Assembly (NCBI GenBank): GCA_002455255.1
Contig: DKKL01000038.1
Span: 31,289 to 60,263, forward strand
Reading direction: 5' to 3'
DNA length: 28,975 bases
Origin: Candidatus Tepidiaquacellales bacterium UBA6667
GTDB lineage: Bacteria > Bacteroidota > Ignavibacteria > Tepidaquicellales > Tepidaquicellaceae
Part shown: piece by piece, positions 1-8,313 of the stretch
How positions within the stretch are numbered: position 1 is the stretch's first letter
Layout of the letters: the number at the start of each line of letters is the position of its first letter
Made by a program: the position numbers and the translations under genes
Notes under the pieces: generated by a model
What the model saw: the letters and a program-made list of their open reading frames with translations, nothing else
What the model was told of the DNA's origin: nothing
Database searches by the model: none

Positions 1-1543
1 AAAACAAATATTCAGTAGTTTCACTCAGATAATCAAGTATGTTTAACTGAGATACATCATCATTTTTTATCACAGTAAAAGTTTGCATTAATTTACCATT
101 GTGAATAAAAAAGAATTCACGTGTATCTCCACTGTCAAGTTTTATAATAATTTTTTTATCGTTTATAGCTGAAGTAATAACTCTTTGAAAACTCATAACC
201 CGTTTAACATCGTTAAGCCGGTCTCTTATATATGCGGCTTTTTCAAATTCCATATCTTCAGATAACTTATTCATTAATTTCTCATATACAGATTCAATAG
301 AGTAACCATTTTCAGAAGTTATATACCTGTGGACATTATCAACAGATTTCCTATATTCAGAAAGCGATTCAGTGAAATTGCAGGGAGCATTACACTTCCC
401 CATTTCGAAATACATACACGTAGAATGATTATCAGTTGGTTTGAGATTTTTAAATTCACATTTTCTTAATTTAAAATTTTCGTTCACTTCTTTAAGAATT
501 CTGTTCACTGTCAATCCACTGGAAAAAGGTCCGTAATAGTTTGCACCGTCATTTTCAATTTCATAAACTTTTTCTATTTTGGGATAATTATTTTGTACAT
601 CCAATTTAAGGAAAGGGTGAAATCTATATCTTTTCAGTGCAGAATTAAATCTCGGCTTTTCTTTTTTTATTAATTTAGATTCAAGAATTAATGCGGAAAG
701 TTCAGACGCTGTAACTTCAAATTCAATTTTATTTACATATTTAAGAATTTTTTCAAGTTTATAATTTTTTTCTGAATTATGCCGAAAATAAGAACTGATT
801 CTTTCACGCAAATCCTTTGCTTTGCCTATATAAATCAGTTCATCATTTTTGTTAAAAAATTTATATACACCCGGAGAACGCGGAAAATCCTTCAGCGACA
901 TACCTGTTTTTTTTAAAGCAGGGTTTTTTGAGGTTTCAGAATAAATTTTACTGTTTTGAAATTTTATAACTTCTTCGAGATATTCAAATTCAAAGTCATT
1001 ATATAGTTTATCAAGAAATTTTAATAAAATTTTGGCAGTAGCGTTAGCATCATCGAGAGCACGGTGGAAACTGTGTTGATTAATTTCGAGATGATCTGCA
1101 ACATTAACCAAAGATTTGCTTTTGAGTTTCTTGAGAAGTCTTCGAGCAAGTTTGCAAGTGCATAAGATATCAAAATTAATATTAGATTTAAACTCCGCAC
1201 GTTTAAAAGATTCATTAACAAATTTATAATCAAAAAGAACATTATGCCCGGTGAATACTTTTCTATCATAGTCAGAATTTAAAAAAGCAGAAATTGAAGG
1301 TAATGCTTCATCAAAAGTCGGAGCGTTAATAACATCTTCATTTCTGATACCGGTAAGAGTTGTAATACCTGCAGGGATGTGTTGTTGCGGGTTTATAAGC
1401 GAACTAAACTTATCGGTAATCTCCCCATTTTCGATTTTCACGATAGCGATTTCAGTAATGCGGTTAAAAACGGGACTAAGCCCTGTAGTTTCCACATCGC
1501 AGACAAAATAGACCGCATCAAATATAGGAGTCGCCTTTTTCAA
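1..1543 (-). CDS. DnaQ-like 3'-5' exonuclease fused to UvrC/Cho-type GIY-YIG endonuclease (partial, C-terminus beyond window)
   Basis: The reading frame stays open from a TTG at 1543 to the window edge, at least 514 residues. The N-terminal third is a DEDDh exonuclease: DVETTG (D16, E18), GHNVLFD (D105) and HRALDD (H160, D165). A GIY-YIG nuclease domain follows: GVY at 225-227, YIG at 238-240, R246, catalytic-type E288 and N300. Four cysteines at 362, 376, 384 and 388 (C-x13-C-x7-C-x3-C) resemble the iron-sulfur cysteines of UvrC. A UVR helical motif lies near 422-452. Such DnaQ-UvrC fusions are known in mycobacteria and Bacteroidota and are thought to act in DNA repair. Whether the UvrC RNase H and HhH parts exist lies outside the window. 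The start is inferred: an in-frame TGA lies seven codons upstream, there is no ATG before the exonuclease motif, and no clear ribosome site is seen. It is divergent from the foldase operon. Confidence 0.9.
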   Translation of the reverse strand, partial: MKKATPIFDAVYFVCDVETTGLSPVFNRITEIAIVKIENGEITDKFSSLINPQQHIPAGITTLTGIRNEDVINAPTFDEALPSISAFLNSDYDRKVFTGHNVLFDYKFVNESFKRAEFKSNINFDILCTCKLARRLLKKLKSKSLVNVADHLEINQHSFHRALDDANATAKILLKFLDKLYNDFEFEYLEEVIKFQNSKIYSETSKNPALKKTGMSLKDFPRSPGVYKFFNKNDELIYIGKAKDLRERISSYFRHNSEKNYKLEKILKYVNKIEFEVTASELSALILESKLIKKEKPRFNSALKRYRFHPFLKLDVQNNYPKIEKVYEIENDGANYYGPFSSGLTVNRILKEVNENFKLRKCEFKNLKPTDNHSTCMYFEMGKCNAPCNFTESLSEYRKSVDNVHRYITSENGYSIESVYEKLMNKLSEDMEFEKAAYIRDRLNDVKRVMSFQRVITSAINDKKIIIKLDSGDTREFFFIHNGKLMQTFTVIKNDDVSQLNILDYLSETTEYLF

Positions 1544-1826
1544 ATCTAATAAAAAAATTTTTCAAAAATACTTAATCTAATGAAATATTTTAAATACTTA
1601 ATAAATTAAGGTAAAATTAACAGTATCTCAATTCAGAAATGATGAGAAAAAGGAATCATTTTATATAATTATAATGTATATATCTCCAATCCCTCCCGCT
1701 CCCGCTTCTCTCATTTTACCTTGAGTTTGCGTTGCTTTTTTGACATTTTGGTATTCTATATATTAATTTATATTTCCCTAAATCAACTTTTTATTTCACT
1801 TTTAAACTATATTTTTAATACTTGAT
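1544..1826. promoter_or_regulatory. Divergent intergenic region with candidate promoter for the foldase operon
   Basis: This 283-bp gap separates the leftward nuclease from the rightward foldase operon. No convincing ORF or RNA gene was seen. On the plus strand a perfect TTGACA lies at 1740-1745, followed by AT-rich sequence with several weak -10 candidates (TATTAA at 1761-1766, TTAATT at 1763-1768). A pyrimidine-rich stretch with CCCTCCCGCTCCCGC lies around 1689-1703. Promoter assignment is tentative because the -10 match is poor. Confidence 0.3.
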
Positions 1827-3587
1827 ATGACCAAAAAGAAAAAATTCACAAATTTTTTTGCTCTAATTTTATTGTGTTTTGTTACTACTCTCGTTGCTTG
1901 CTCTTCTAAAAAGAAAATTACTCTCGCTGAAGTTGGTAATGAAAAAATATATCTCTATCAGTTTGAAGATCAGTTTCTGAAAACTGTCGGCTCGCTTGAT
2001 TCTGCCAAAAAAACTTCTTTGGCTCAAAGGTTAGATTTTTTAAATCTGATGATTAAATTCAGACTTAAAACTATGGATGCCCGTGAAAGAGGACTGCTAC
2101 AGTCAACTGATATTCAAAATGATTTGAATGAATATAAAAAGAATTTTATAACTGCTTTTGTAATTGATAAATATATTGTTTCACCGAATATCAAAAGTCT
2201 TTATGATATGAAAAAAAATGAAGTGAGAGCTTCGCATATTCTCATTAATCTGCCAATGCCTGCTCCTTCTCCCGAGGATTCTATCCGTGCATATGATAAA
2301 GCAAATCAAATTATCGAAAGAATTAATAAAGGTGAAGATTTTGGAAAAGTAGCATCTGAGACTACCGAAGATGTTTCAGGTCAAGCTAATGGCGGTGATC
2401 TTTACTGGTTCACAGGCGGTCAAACCGTACCTGAATTTGAAGAAATTGTTTATAAACTTAAAAAAGGTGAAGTAACAAAAACTCCTGTCAGAACAAGTTT
2501 TGGACTTCATATCGTTAAACTTACTGATAAACAACCAAGATATGAACAGATTAAAGCATCACATATTTTAATTCAGGATAAAAGGGATTCTTTAGGACAA
2601 ATTTCTGATTCACTCGTGACTTTACAAACCGCACAGGACGTGCTAAGCAAATTAAAATCAGGAACACCTTTTGAAGAATTAGCCGCTCAGTTCTCTGATG
2701 ATCCCGGTTCAAAAACAAGAGGTGGTGATTTAGGTTTCTTTGAAAGAAGAAGAATGGTTCAACCTTTTGACAGTGCAGTATTTTCACTTAAAGTCGGAGA
2801 GGTTACTGACTTAGTAAGAACACAGTTTGGATGGCATATAATTAAACTAACTGAAGTTAAAGAAGTTGAAGATTTTGAATTACAAAAAGAAAAGTTGAAA
2901 ACGGATTTCAAACGTGCACCGACATGGAGAAATGTATATGATAAATATATGGAGAAGGAAAGAAAAAGTAACGGTTTTGAAGTTGATATTACAGGTTTTG
3001 AAATTTTCAGATCTAAAATGGATTCAAACAAAACTTTGGGAAATCATAACCTCGATTCACTGTTTGCAAATGAAAAGGAAACAATTGTTGCAAGATTTAA
3101 AGGTGGCGAGATTAAGATTAAAGACGTAATAGATTTTACAAATATTAATAAAGATTTTGCAAATAATGCACCAATTACAGTTACTATAAACAGACTTTTC
3201 GGGGCTGCTTCTGATACACCGGTATTGCTTTATATTGCTGATAAAAAAAATATAGAAAAAGATGCTGAATATGTTGAAATGTTAACTGAATATGAAAACG
3301 GATTGTTAAGCTTTAAAGTTGATCAGGAAGAATTATGGAGTAAAATTGTATTGAAACCTGAAGATATCCAAAATTATTATGAAACTTATAAAGAGAAATT
3401 TTCATATACAGATAGTACAGGTGTTAAATATAGAACTCTGGATGAAGTGAAAGCTGAAGTTCAGAACCTTTTGCAACAGGATAAGTTCAAAGAAATGGAG
3501 TCAAGTTTAGTTGAATCTCTTAAAACTAAATATCCTGTTAAAATTAATGAACAAGTTCTGGAAAAAGCGTTCACAGAAAAAAAATAA
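1827..3587 (+). CDS. Peptidyl-prolyl isomerase lipoprotein with two parvulin (PpiC) domains
   Basis: A 586-residue predicted lipoprotein. A basic N-terminus (KKKK) and hydrophobic stretch lead to a lipobox LVAC with Cys25 as the lipidated residue. An N-terminal SurA/PrsA-like helical region (about 30-130) precedes two rotamase domains, about 133-234 and 242-345. Each begins with an ASHILI motif, has GGDL in the middle and ends in FGLHIVKL or FGWHIIKL. A long C-terminal region (350-586) has no motif I recognise and probably serves as a chaperone surface. It should act in the periplasm on folding of exported or outer-membrane proteins. It is the first gene of a tight run: the next foldase starts 8 bases after its stop. 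The exact family name (SurA, PrsA or PpiD-like) is uncertain. Confidence 0.9.
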   Translation: MTKKKKFTNFFALILLCFVTTLVACSSKKKITLAEVGNEKIYLYQFEDQFLKTVGSLDSAKKTSLAQRLDFLNLMIKFRLKTMDARERGLLQSTDIQNDLNEYKKNFITAFVIDKYIVSPNIKSLYDMKKNEVRASHILINLPMPAPSPEDSIRAYDKANQIIERINKGEDFGKVASETTEDVSGQANGGDLYWFTGGQTVPEFEEIVYKLKKGEVTKTPVRTSFGLHIVKLTDKQPRYEQIKASHILIQDKRDSLGQISDSLVTLQTAQDVLSKLKSGTPFEELAAQFSDDPGSKTRGGDLGFFERRRMVQPFDSAVFSLKVGEVTDLVRTQFGWHIIKLTEVKEVEDFELQKEKLKTDFKRAPTWRNVYDKYMEKERKSNGFEVDITGFEIFRSKMDSNKTLGNHNLDSLFANEKETIVARFKGGEIKIKDVIDFTNINKDFANNAPITVTINRLFGAASDTPVLLYIADKKNIEKDAEYVEMLTEYENGLLSFKVDQEELWSKIVLKPEDIQNYYETYKEKFSYTDSTGVKYRTLDEVKAEVQNLLQQDKFKEMESSLVESLKTKYPVKINEQVLEKAFTEKK

Positions 3588-3595
3588 ATCAGTTT

Positions 3596-4891
3596 ATGAA
3601 TTTTATTAAAAGTATATTTTTATTTGTAATTATTGGTTTTGTATGTTCCGCAAATGCTCAAAACCAAAATCCCGGTGACAAAATTCTTGCTGTTGTGGGC
3701 AATGATATTATTCTTGAATCGGATTTTAATTATCAACTTCAGATGTATCTGCGTCAAAATAATATTTCTTATGAGCAGGTTCCTCCATATTTACCTCAAC
3801 AGATTTTTCAGAATATGATAACCGAAAAAATTATATATGCGAAAGCATTGCAGGATAGTATCTATGTTACAGAGGATGAAATTGAAAAAGAACTCGATTA
3901 CCGACTAAAAAACCTTGTTGATCAGTTTGGTTCTGTTACGAGAATTGAAGAATATTACGGAATGTCAATCGGGAAAATCAGATTAGAACTGAAAACTGAT
4001 TTATCAAAACGTTTAATGTCTGATAAACTTAAAAGAAGAAAATTTTCAGGCGGTGTGAAATTAACAAACAGAGAAGTAAGAGAATTTTTTGAACAGTATA
4101 AAGACAGTCTTCCTCCGGCACCAACAGAATTTGAAATTGCTAATATTTATCTCGAAAGGAAAGTATCTGAATCTGAAAAATTTATTGCTCTCGAAAAAAT
4201 TAAAAAAATTCTTGACAGTTTAAATTCCGGAGTTGATTTTGCAATACTTGCCACAAATAATTCTGATGATAAAGGTTCGGCTGTTAACGGTGGTGATCTT
4301 GGGTATGCCAAAAAAGGTGTCTTTGTTAAAAATTTTGAGGAAGCACTTTTCACTCTTGAAGTAGGGAAAGTTTCTGACATTGTTGAAACGGAATATGGTT
4401 ATCATTTAATCAGAAATGACGGGAAAAAAGGTGAAGAAATTAAAAGTTCTCATATACTTGTTGCATTTCCTAAACTTGAATCTTCCGATCTTGAAACGAT
4501 TTCATTTTTAAATTCGATTCGCGACAGCATAAGAAACGGTCAGCTTTCATTTGAAGATGCTGCAAAAAGATATTCACAAGATCCTAATTCAAAAGATAAA
4601 GGCGGCTATGTCGGCTTTATAGAAAAATCAAGACTTGATTCCTCAGAAGTTGAAGAGTTGAATAAAACTATTCCGGGAGGAATTACTGACCCTATCAGAA
4701 TTGGCACTGATGTTCAATACGGATATGAAATATTAAATTTGATCAGCATAAATCCTGAGCATAAACTTGACATAGATACTGACTATGATAAAATTAAGAA
4801 ATATGCTGAATCTTTCAAAGAAAACACTGAACTCGAAAAATGGATTAACGAAATGAGGAATACCATTTATGTAGATATTAGGGTTCAATAA
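3596..4891 (+). CDS. SurA-like periplasmic peptidyl-prolyl isomerase/chaperone
   Basis: A 431-residue protein with a cleavable signal peptide (hydrophobic core 4-18, predicted cut after SANA, residue 21). A SurA-type N-terminal domain with the characteristic DKILAVVGNDIILESD start spans about 27-170. Two PpiC parvulin domains follow, about 175-280 (contains GGDLGYA and YGYHLIR) and about 283-385 (begins IKSSHILVAF, contains GGYVGFI). Length and domain order match SurA, which escorts outer-membrane proteins across the periplasm. The second domain is less canonical at its end (YGYEILNL). It follows the lipoprotein foldase by 8 bases and precedes the VWA-like gene by 9, so the three are almost certainly cotranscribed. 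Confidence 0.9.
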   Translation: MNFIKSIFLFVIIGFVCSANAQNQNPGDKILAVVGNDIILESDFNYQLQMYLRQNNISYEQVPPYLPQQIFQNMITEKIIYAKALQDSIYVTEDEIEKELDYRLKNLVDQFGSVTRIEEYYGMSIGKIRLELKTDLSKRLMSDKLKRRKFSGGVKLTNREVREFFEQYKDSLPPAPTEFEIANIYLERKVSESEKFIALEKIKKILDSLNSGVDFAILATNNSDDKGSAVNGGDLGYAKKGVFVKNFEEALFTLEVGKVSDIVETEYGYHLIRNDGKKGEEIKSSHILVAFPKLESSDLETISFLNSIRDSIRNGQLSFEDAAKRYSQDPNSKDKGGYVGFIEKSRLDSSEVEELNKTIPGGITDPIRIGTDVQYGYEILNLISINPEHKLDIDTDYDKIKKYAESFKENTELEKWINEMRNTIYVDIRVQ

Positions 4892-4900
4892 ACTCTTATA

Positions 4901-6982
4901 ATGGATTTTAAAATTTTAACCGATATACATTTTGGATTTATTTTTCTCTTCCTCTGTATATCGGTTTTTATTTCCCTTCTGTTTTATAAAAACAAAAACA
5001 TCTCCACTTCATTAAAAACTTTATTTATAACGCTTCGATCGATTTGGATATTTTTAATCCTTATCCTGCTGGCAAATCCGGTTTTGGCGTTTATAAAATC
5101 ATCGTCGTCTCCTCCTGCAAATCTCGTTTTATTTGACATCTCAGCAAGCAATCTGGTTGATTCCAAAGATAAATTTTCTGAAAATTTATTCAACGAGTTA
5201 AAATCATCCGATGCCGTTATAAAATTCTTTTCTTCTGATGTTTTTACAGGAACTGATTCCATTTATTTTAGTGGGATAAATAATTTCAAAACTAATTTAA
5301 GTTCGTCACTTGAGAATATTTTTTCTTCAGAAGATAACAACTTTTCATCGGTAACGATAGTATCAGACGGGATTATAAATTCCGGTGGGAACCCCGTGTT
5401 CAAGGCAAAATCATTCGGGATTCCATTTAACTATATTTTAACCGGTGATACGATTCAAAAAAATGATTTATCTTTGTTAAATGTTTATTACAACAAAACA
5501 TCTTATGCCGGTACTCTCACTCCCATAAAACTTGAAATCTTTTCAAGCGGATATACCGGAAATATTGATATAAAAATTTTTGAAAATGATAATTTACTTG
5601 AAACTAAAACCATCGAAGTAAACCCTGATAAAAATATCTATCAGTCCGAGTTTAAAATAACTTCACCTGAAGAAGGAATTAAGAAATATAAAATTGAACT
5701 GGAACAGAAAGATGACGAAATTATTCTACTGAACAATAGTGAAACATTTTTTATTAAATATCTGGATAACAAATTTCGATTGCTGGTTATATCAGGTGCT
5801 CCATCAAACGATTTGGGTTTTTTGAAATCCGAACTTTCAAAAATAAATAATTTTGAAGTTACTTATCTAACACAAAAGTCAGCAACTGAATATTATGAAA
5901 AGGAACTGCCTGATTTAAGTAAAATCAATTGTTTTTTATTGCTTGGTTTTCCGACTGCAGTTTCTAATGTAAATTTGATAAATGATATTAACAGATATGT
6001 AAGAGATAACAAAGCATCTGTATTCTACATTACATCAAGAACGATAGATTACACCAAACTTTCGCTCTTAGAGCCCATATTACCTTTCAGAGTGTCACAA
6101 CCATCAGATATTGAAGAAATTACCACGGTAAATTCTGTAGGGAATTCCAATACAGATATATTCAGCACACCTGAAATCTTAACTCCTGTAAATTCATTAC
6201 CTTCAATTTTTAAAACAGCAACGTATTTTATTCCTTCCGGTAGTTCTGAAACATTTTTAATAACAGGTTCCGGTTCTCAACCGGCATTTCTTATTAAGAG
6301 AGATGACGTATCAAATTCTGCCGCATTGCTCGTATATGGATTTTATAAATGGAAACTAAATCCGTCAGGTTTAGACGGTGGGAAAATATTTAATTACATA
6401 ATTTCTAATGCAATATTTTCAATTTCAGATAAAGAAAAACAAAAGAAAATACTATTATCAACAGAGAAACCTGTCTATTCGAAGTTTGAAGATATTAAAA
6501 CTGAAGCAACCATAAATTTTGATAATATACCCCCTGAAACGTTTGTAAATCTGAACATTAAGGGTTCGAACTATAATGATAACATTAGATTAAGTAAAAA
6601 AAGCAATAATTTCTATGATGGATTTTTGAGTTCATTATCCGACGGTGAATATTTATTAACGGGGGAATTATTTAACGGACAGGAACTGTTAGATAAGGAT
6701 GAAATCAAAATTTTGATTGGTGAAAATAATTTTGAGTTTAAGGAAACAAAAAGTGATTTAAAATATCTGAAAGAACTTGCTGAAAATACCGGCGGAAGAA
6801 ATTTTACAGGACTTGAAGCAAGCGAAATAATTTCTGAAGTGTCAAAATCTGAAAATAAAACTTCAGAAGAAATTTCAAAATCATTTAAAAACGCATTGAA
6901 CATAAATCCTTTTTATTTTATATTTTTAATAATATTAATGGGAACTGAATGGTTTTTAAGAAAAAGAAACAATTTGCCTTAA
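4901..6982 (+). CDS. Membrane-anchored VWA-like domain protein
   Basis: A 693-residue protein with two N-terminal membrane segments (about 8-28 and 43-65), a large soluble part, and a third membrane segment near the C-terminus (about 670-688) followed by the basic tail RKRNN. After the second membrane segment comes a von Willebrand A-like fold with an apparently intact MIDAS: D79-x-S81-x-S83, T131 in TNLSSS, and D156 in VSDG. A central segment around 290-400 (LLVISGAPSND, LLLGFP) resembles the glutamine-amidotransferase-like domain often joined to such VWA proteins. The family is common in Bacteroidota and its role is poorly defined; BatA-like proteins are the nearest analogues. It sits 9 bases after surA, and the next gene starts 34 bases before its stop. 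Confidence 0.75.
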   Translation: MDFKILTDIHFGFIFLFLCISVFISLLFYKNKNISTSLKTLFITLRSIWIFLILILLANPVLAFIKSSSSPPANLVLFDISASNLVDSKDKFSENLFNELKSSDAVIKFFSSDVFTGTDSIYFSGINNFKTNLSSSLENIFSSEDNNFSSVTIVSDGIINSGGNPVFKAKSFGIPFNYILTGDTIQKNDLSLLNVYYNKTSYAGTLTPIKLEIFSSGYTGNIDIKIFENDNLLETKTIEVNPDKNIYQSEFKITSPEEGIKKYKIELEQKDDEIILLNNSETFFIKYLDNKFRLLVISGAPSNDLGFLKSELSKINNFEVTYLTQKSATEYYEKELPDLSKINCFLLLGFPTAVSNVNLINDINRYVRDNKASVFYITSRTIDYTKLSLLEPILPFRVSQPSDIEEITTVNSVGNSNTDIFSTPEILTPVNSLPSIFKTATYFIPSGSSETFLITGSGSQPAFLIKRDDVSNSAALLVYGFYKWKLNPSGLDGGKIFNYIISNAIFSISDKEKQKKILLSTEKPVYSKFEDIKTEATINFDNIPPETFVNLNIKGSNYNDNIRLSKKSNNFYDGFLSSLSDGEYLLTGELFNGQELLDKDEIKILIGENNFEFKETKSDLKYLKELAENTGGRNFTGLEASEIISEVSKSENKTSEEISKSFKNALNINPFYFIFLIILMGTEWFLRKRNNLP

Positions 6983-8253
6983 TTATTTTTATTTTAATTT
7001 CCGGAAATTTATTTGCTCAGAATTTTTGGTTACCTTTATCTGCTCCGGTTGAACGTGACTTAAGAGATTTATATTTTCTCGACAGTCTAAGGGGTTGGGT
7101 TTCAGGTGATGCCGGAGTTATACTGAAAACTACAAATGGTGGTTTAAACTGGACGGATCAGAATTCCGGTGTAACCACAGATATTTATGAAATATTTTTC
7201 CTAAATGAAAATTTAGGATGGGCTATCACATGGAATTTAAAATTTCCTGAATATTATTCGATTATTCTAAGCACAACAAACGGCGGCGAAACCTGGACTT
7301 CAGCAAGATTTCCTGTTGATGAGGAATTTTATTACACAGTTCGTTTTTTAAATGAGAACACAGGTTTTCTTGGAGGTGCCCCTCCTAATAATATTCGCAG
7401 GACAACAAACAGAGGTGTTAATTGGTTGCCGGTAACTGTTGATTCTATAAACCTATCCAGATTGAGTGTTGAAGATTTCAAATTTGTCAGCCCGCAGTAT
7501 GGTTTTGCAGCAGGCGGGCATATTGATATTGCAGGATTGATTTGGAAAACTACAAATGGTGGATTGCACTGGAGGTCAGAGAATGTTGGACCTGAGCCAA
7601 TAAAATCACTTGTCCTGTTTGACTCGCTAAATTTAATTGGGAGCGGAGGAGACTATGAATATGGTTCCGGGATTGTTACCACTACTAATTCCGGGATTAT
7701 TTGGGATTACCGATCACTTGAGACTTTCGGGATTGCCGCATCTCTTGATTTCAGGACAAGGGCTGAAGGTTGGTCTCCACTCGGATATGCTGAACTTATG
7801 ATTTATACAACTGATTCATCCAAAACATGGAATGCAATTAATTCACCTGACAGCATTGCATTTTTTGAACTTCAATTCACTGACAGGAGAAATGGATATA
7901 TGGTAGGTGCCGGAGGTAATATTTATAAATATAATTCATCATTGATTAATATAAATAATAACAATCAATTTTTGCCTGTAAATTTTTCACTTTCACAAAA
8001 TTATCCAAATCCTTTTAATCCTTCCACAACAATTAAATATTCTCTATCAAATCCAGGATTTGTAACTTTATCCGTTTATGATATAACAGGGAAAATGATT
8101 AGACTGATTGAGCGAGATGTAAAGCGTGCAGGAGATTATTCAGTAACTTTTAATGCAAATGATTTGTCATCCGGAATTTATTATTACAAACTAACATTCG
8201 CCAACGGTTCAAACTCAGTTTCCGAAACAAAGAAAATGGTTTTAATGAAATAA
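6949..8253 (+). CDS. Secreted Ycf48/BNR-type beta-propeller protein with T9SS sorting domain
   Basis: A 434-residue exported protein. Signal peptide: KKKK then a hydrophobic core, cut after LFA near residue 23. At least six degenerate BNR/Ycf48-like repeats with a TTNGG-x-x-W core follow (near residues 58, 107, 151, 200, 244 and 286), consistent with a propeller. From about residue 351 a T9SS type A sorting domain begins with NYPNPFNPSTTIKYSL and ends KKMVLMK, so the protein should be exported by the type IX system to the cell surface or medium. Its start lies inside the 3' end of the VWA-like gene (34-base overlap), suggesting translational coupling. A terminator lies just downstream. The ligand or function is unknown. 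Confidence 0.85.
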   Translation: MVFKKKKQFALIIFILISGNLFAQNFWLPLSAPVERDLRDLYFLDSLRGWVSGDAGVILKTTNGGLNWTDQNSGVTTDIYEIFFLNENLGWAITWNLKFPEYYSIILSTTNGGETWTSARFPVDEEFYYTVRFLNENTGFLGGAPPNNIRRTTNRGVNWLPVTVDSINLSRLSVEDFKFVSPQYGFAAGGHIDIAGLIWKTTNGGLHWRSENVGPEPIKSLVLFDSLNLIGSGGDYEYGSGIVTTTNSGIIWDYRSLETFGIAASLDFRTRAEGWSPLGYAELMIYTTDSSKTWNAINSPDSIAFFELQFTDRRNGYMVGAGGNIYKYNSSLININNNNQFLPVNFSLSQNYPNPFNPSTTIKYSLSNPGFVTLSVYDITGKMIRLIERDVKRAGDYSVTFNANDLSSGIYYYKLTFANGSNSVSETKKMVLMK

Positions 8254-8256
8254 AAA

Positions 8257-8293
8257 AACCCGGTCAGAATTATTTCTGCCGGGTTATATTTTT
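8257..8293. terminator. Bidirectional intrinsic terminator between convergent genes
   Basis: AACCCGGTCAGAA (8257-8269) pairs with TTCTGCCGGGTT (8274-8285) around a 4-base loop with one bulged T at 8264. A T-rich tail follows on the plus strand (8286-8293), and a run of A (8252-8258) supplies the U tract for the minus strand. It lies between the stop codons of the converging propeller and protease genes. Confidence 0.85.
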
Positions 8294-8313
8294 AATGCAA
8301 AATTTAAATCTTT

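Noticed and set aside
281..290. Half-site CTCATATA inside coding sequence (also near 4447)
   Set aside because: Single half-sites are expected by chance in AT-rich coding DNA and have no matching second half.
1021..1269. 82-residue minus-strand ORF
   Set aside because: It lies in another frame inside the exonuclease domain, whose own frame shows conserved DEDDh motifs.
6949..6982. Possible frameshift joining the VWA-like gene and the next propeller gene
   Set aside because: The second gene opens with a full signal peptide and the first ends with a normal membrane segment and basic tail, so the overlap is a genuine gene junction.
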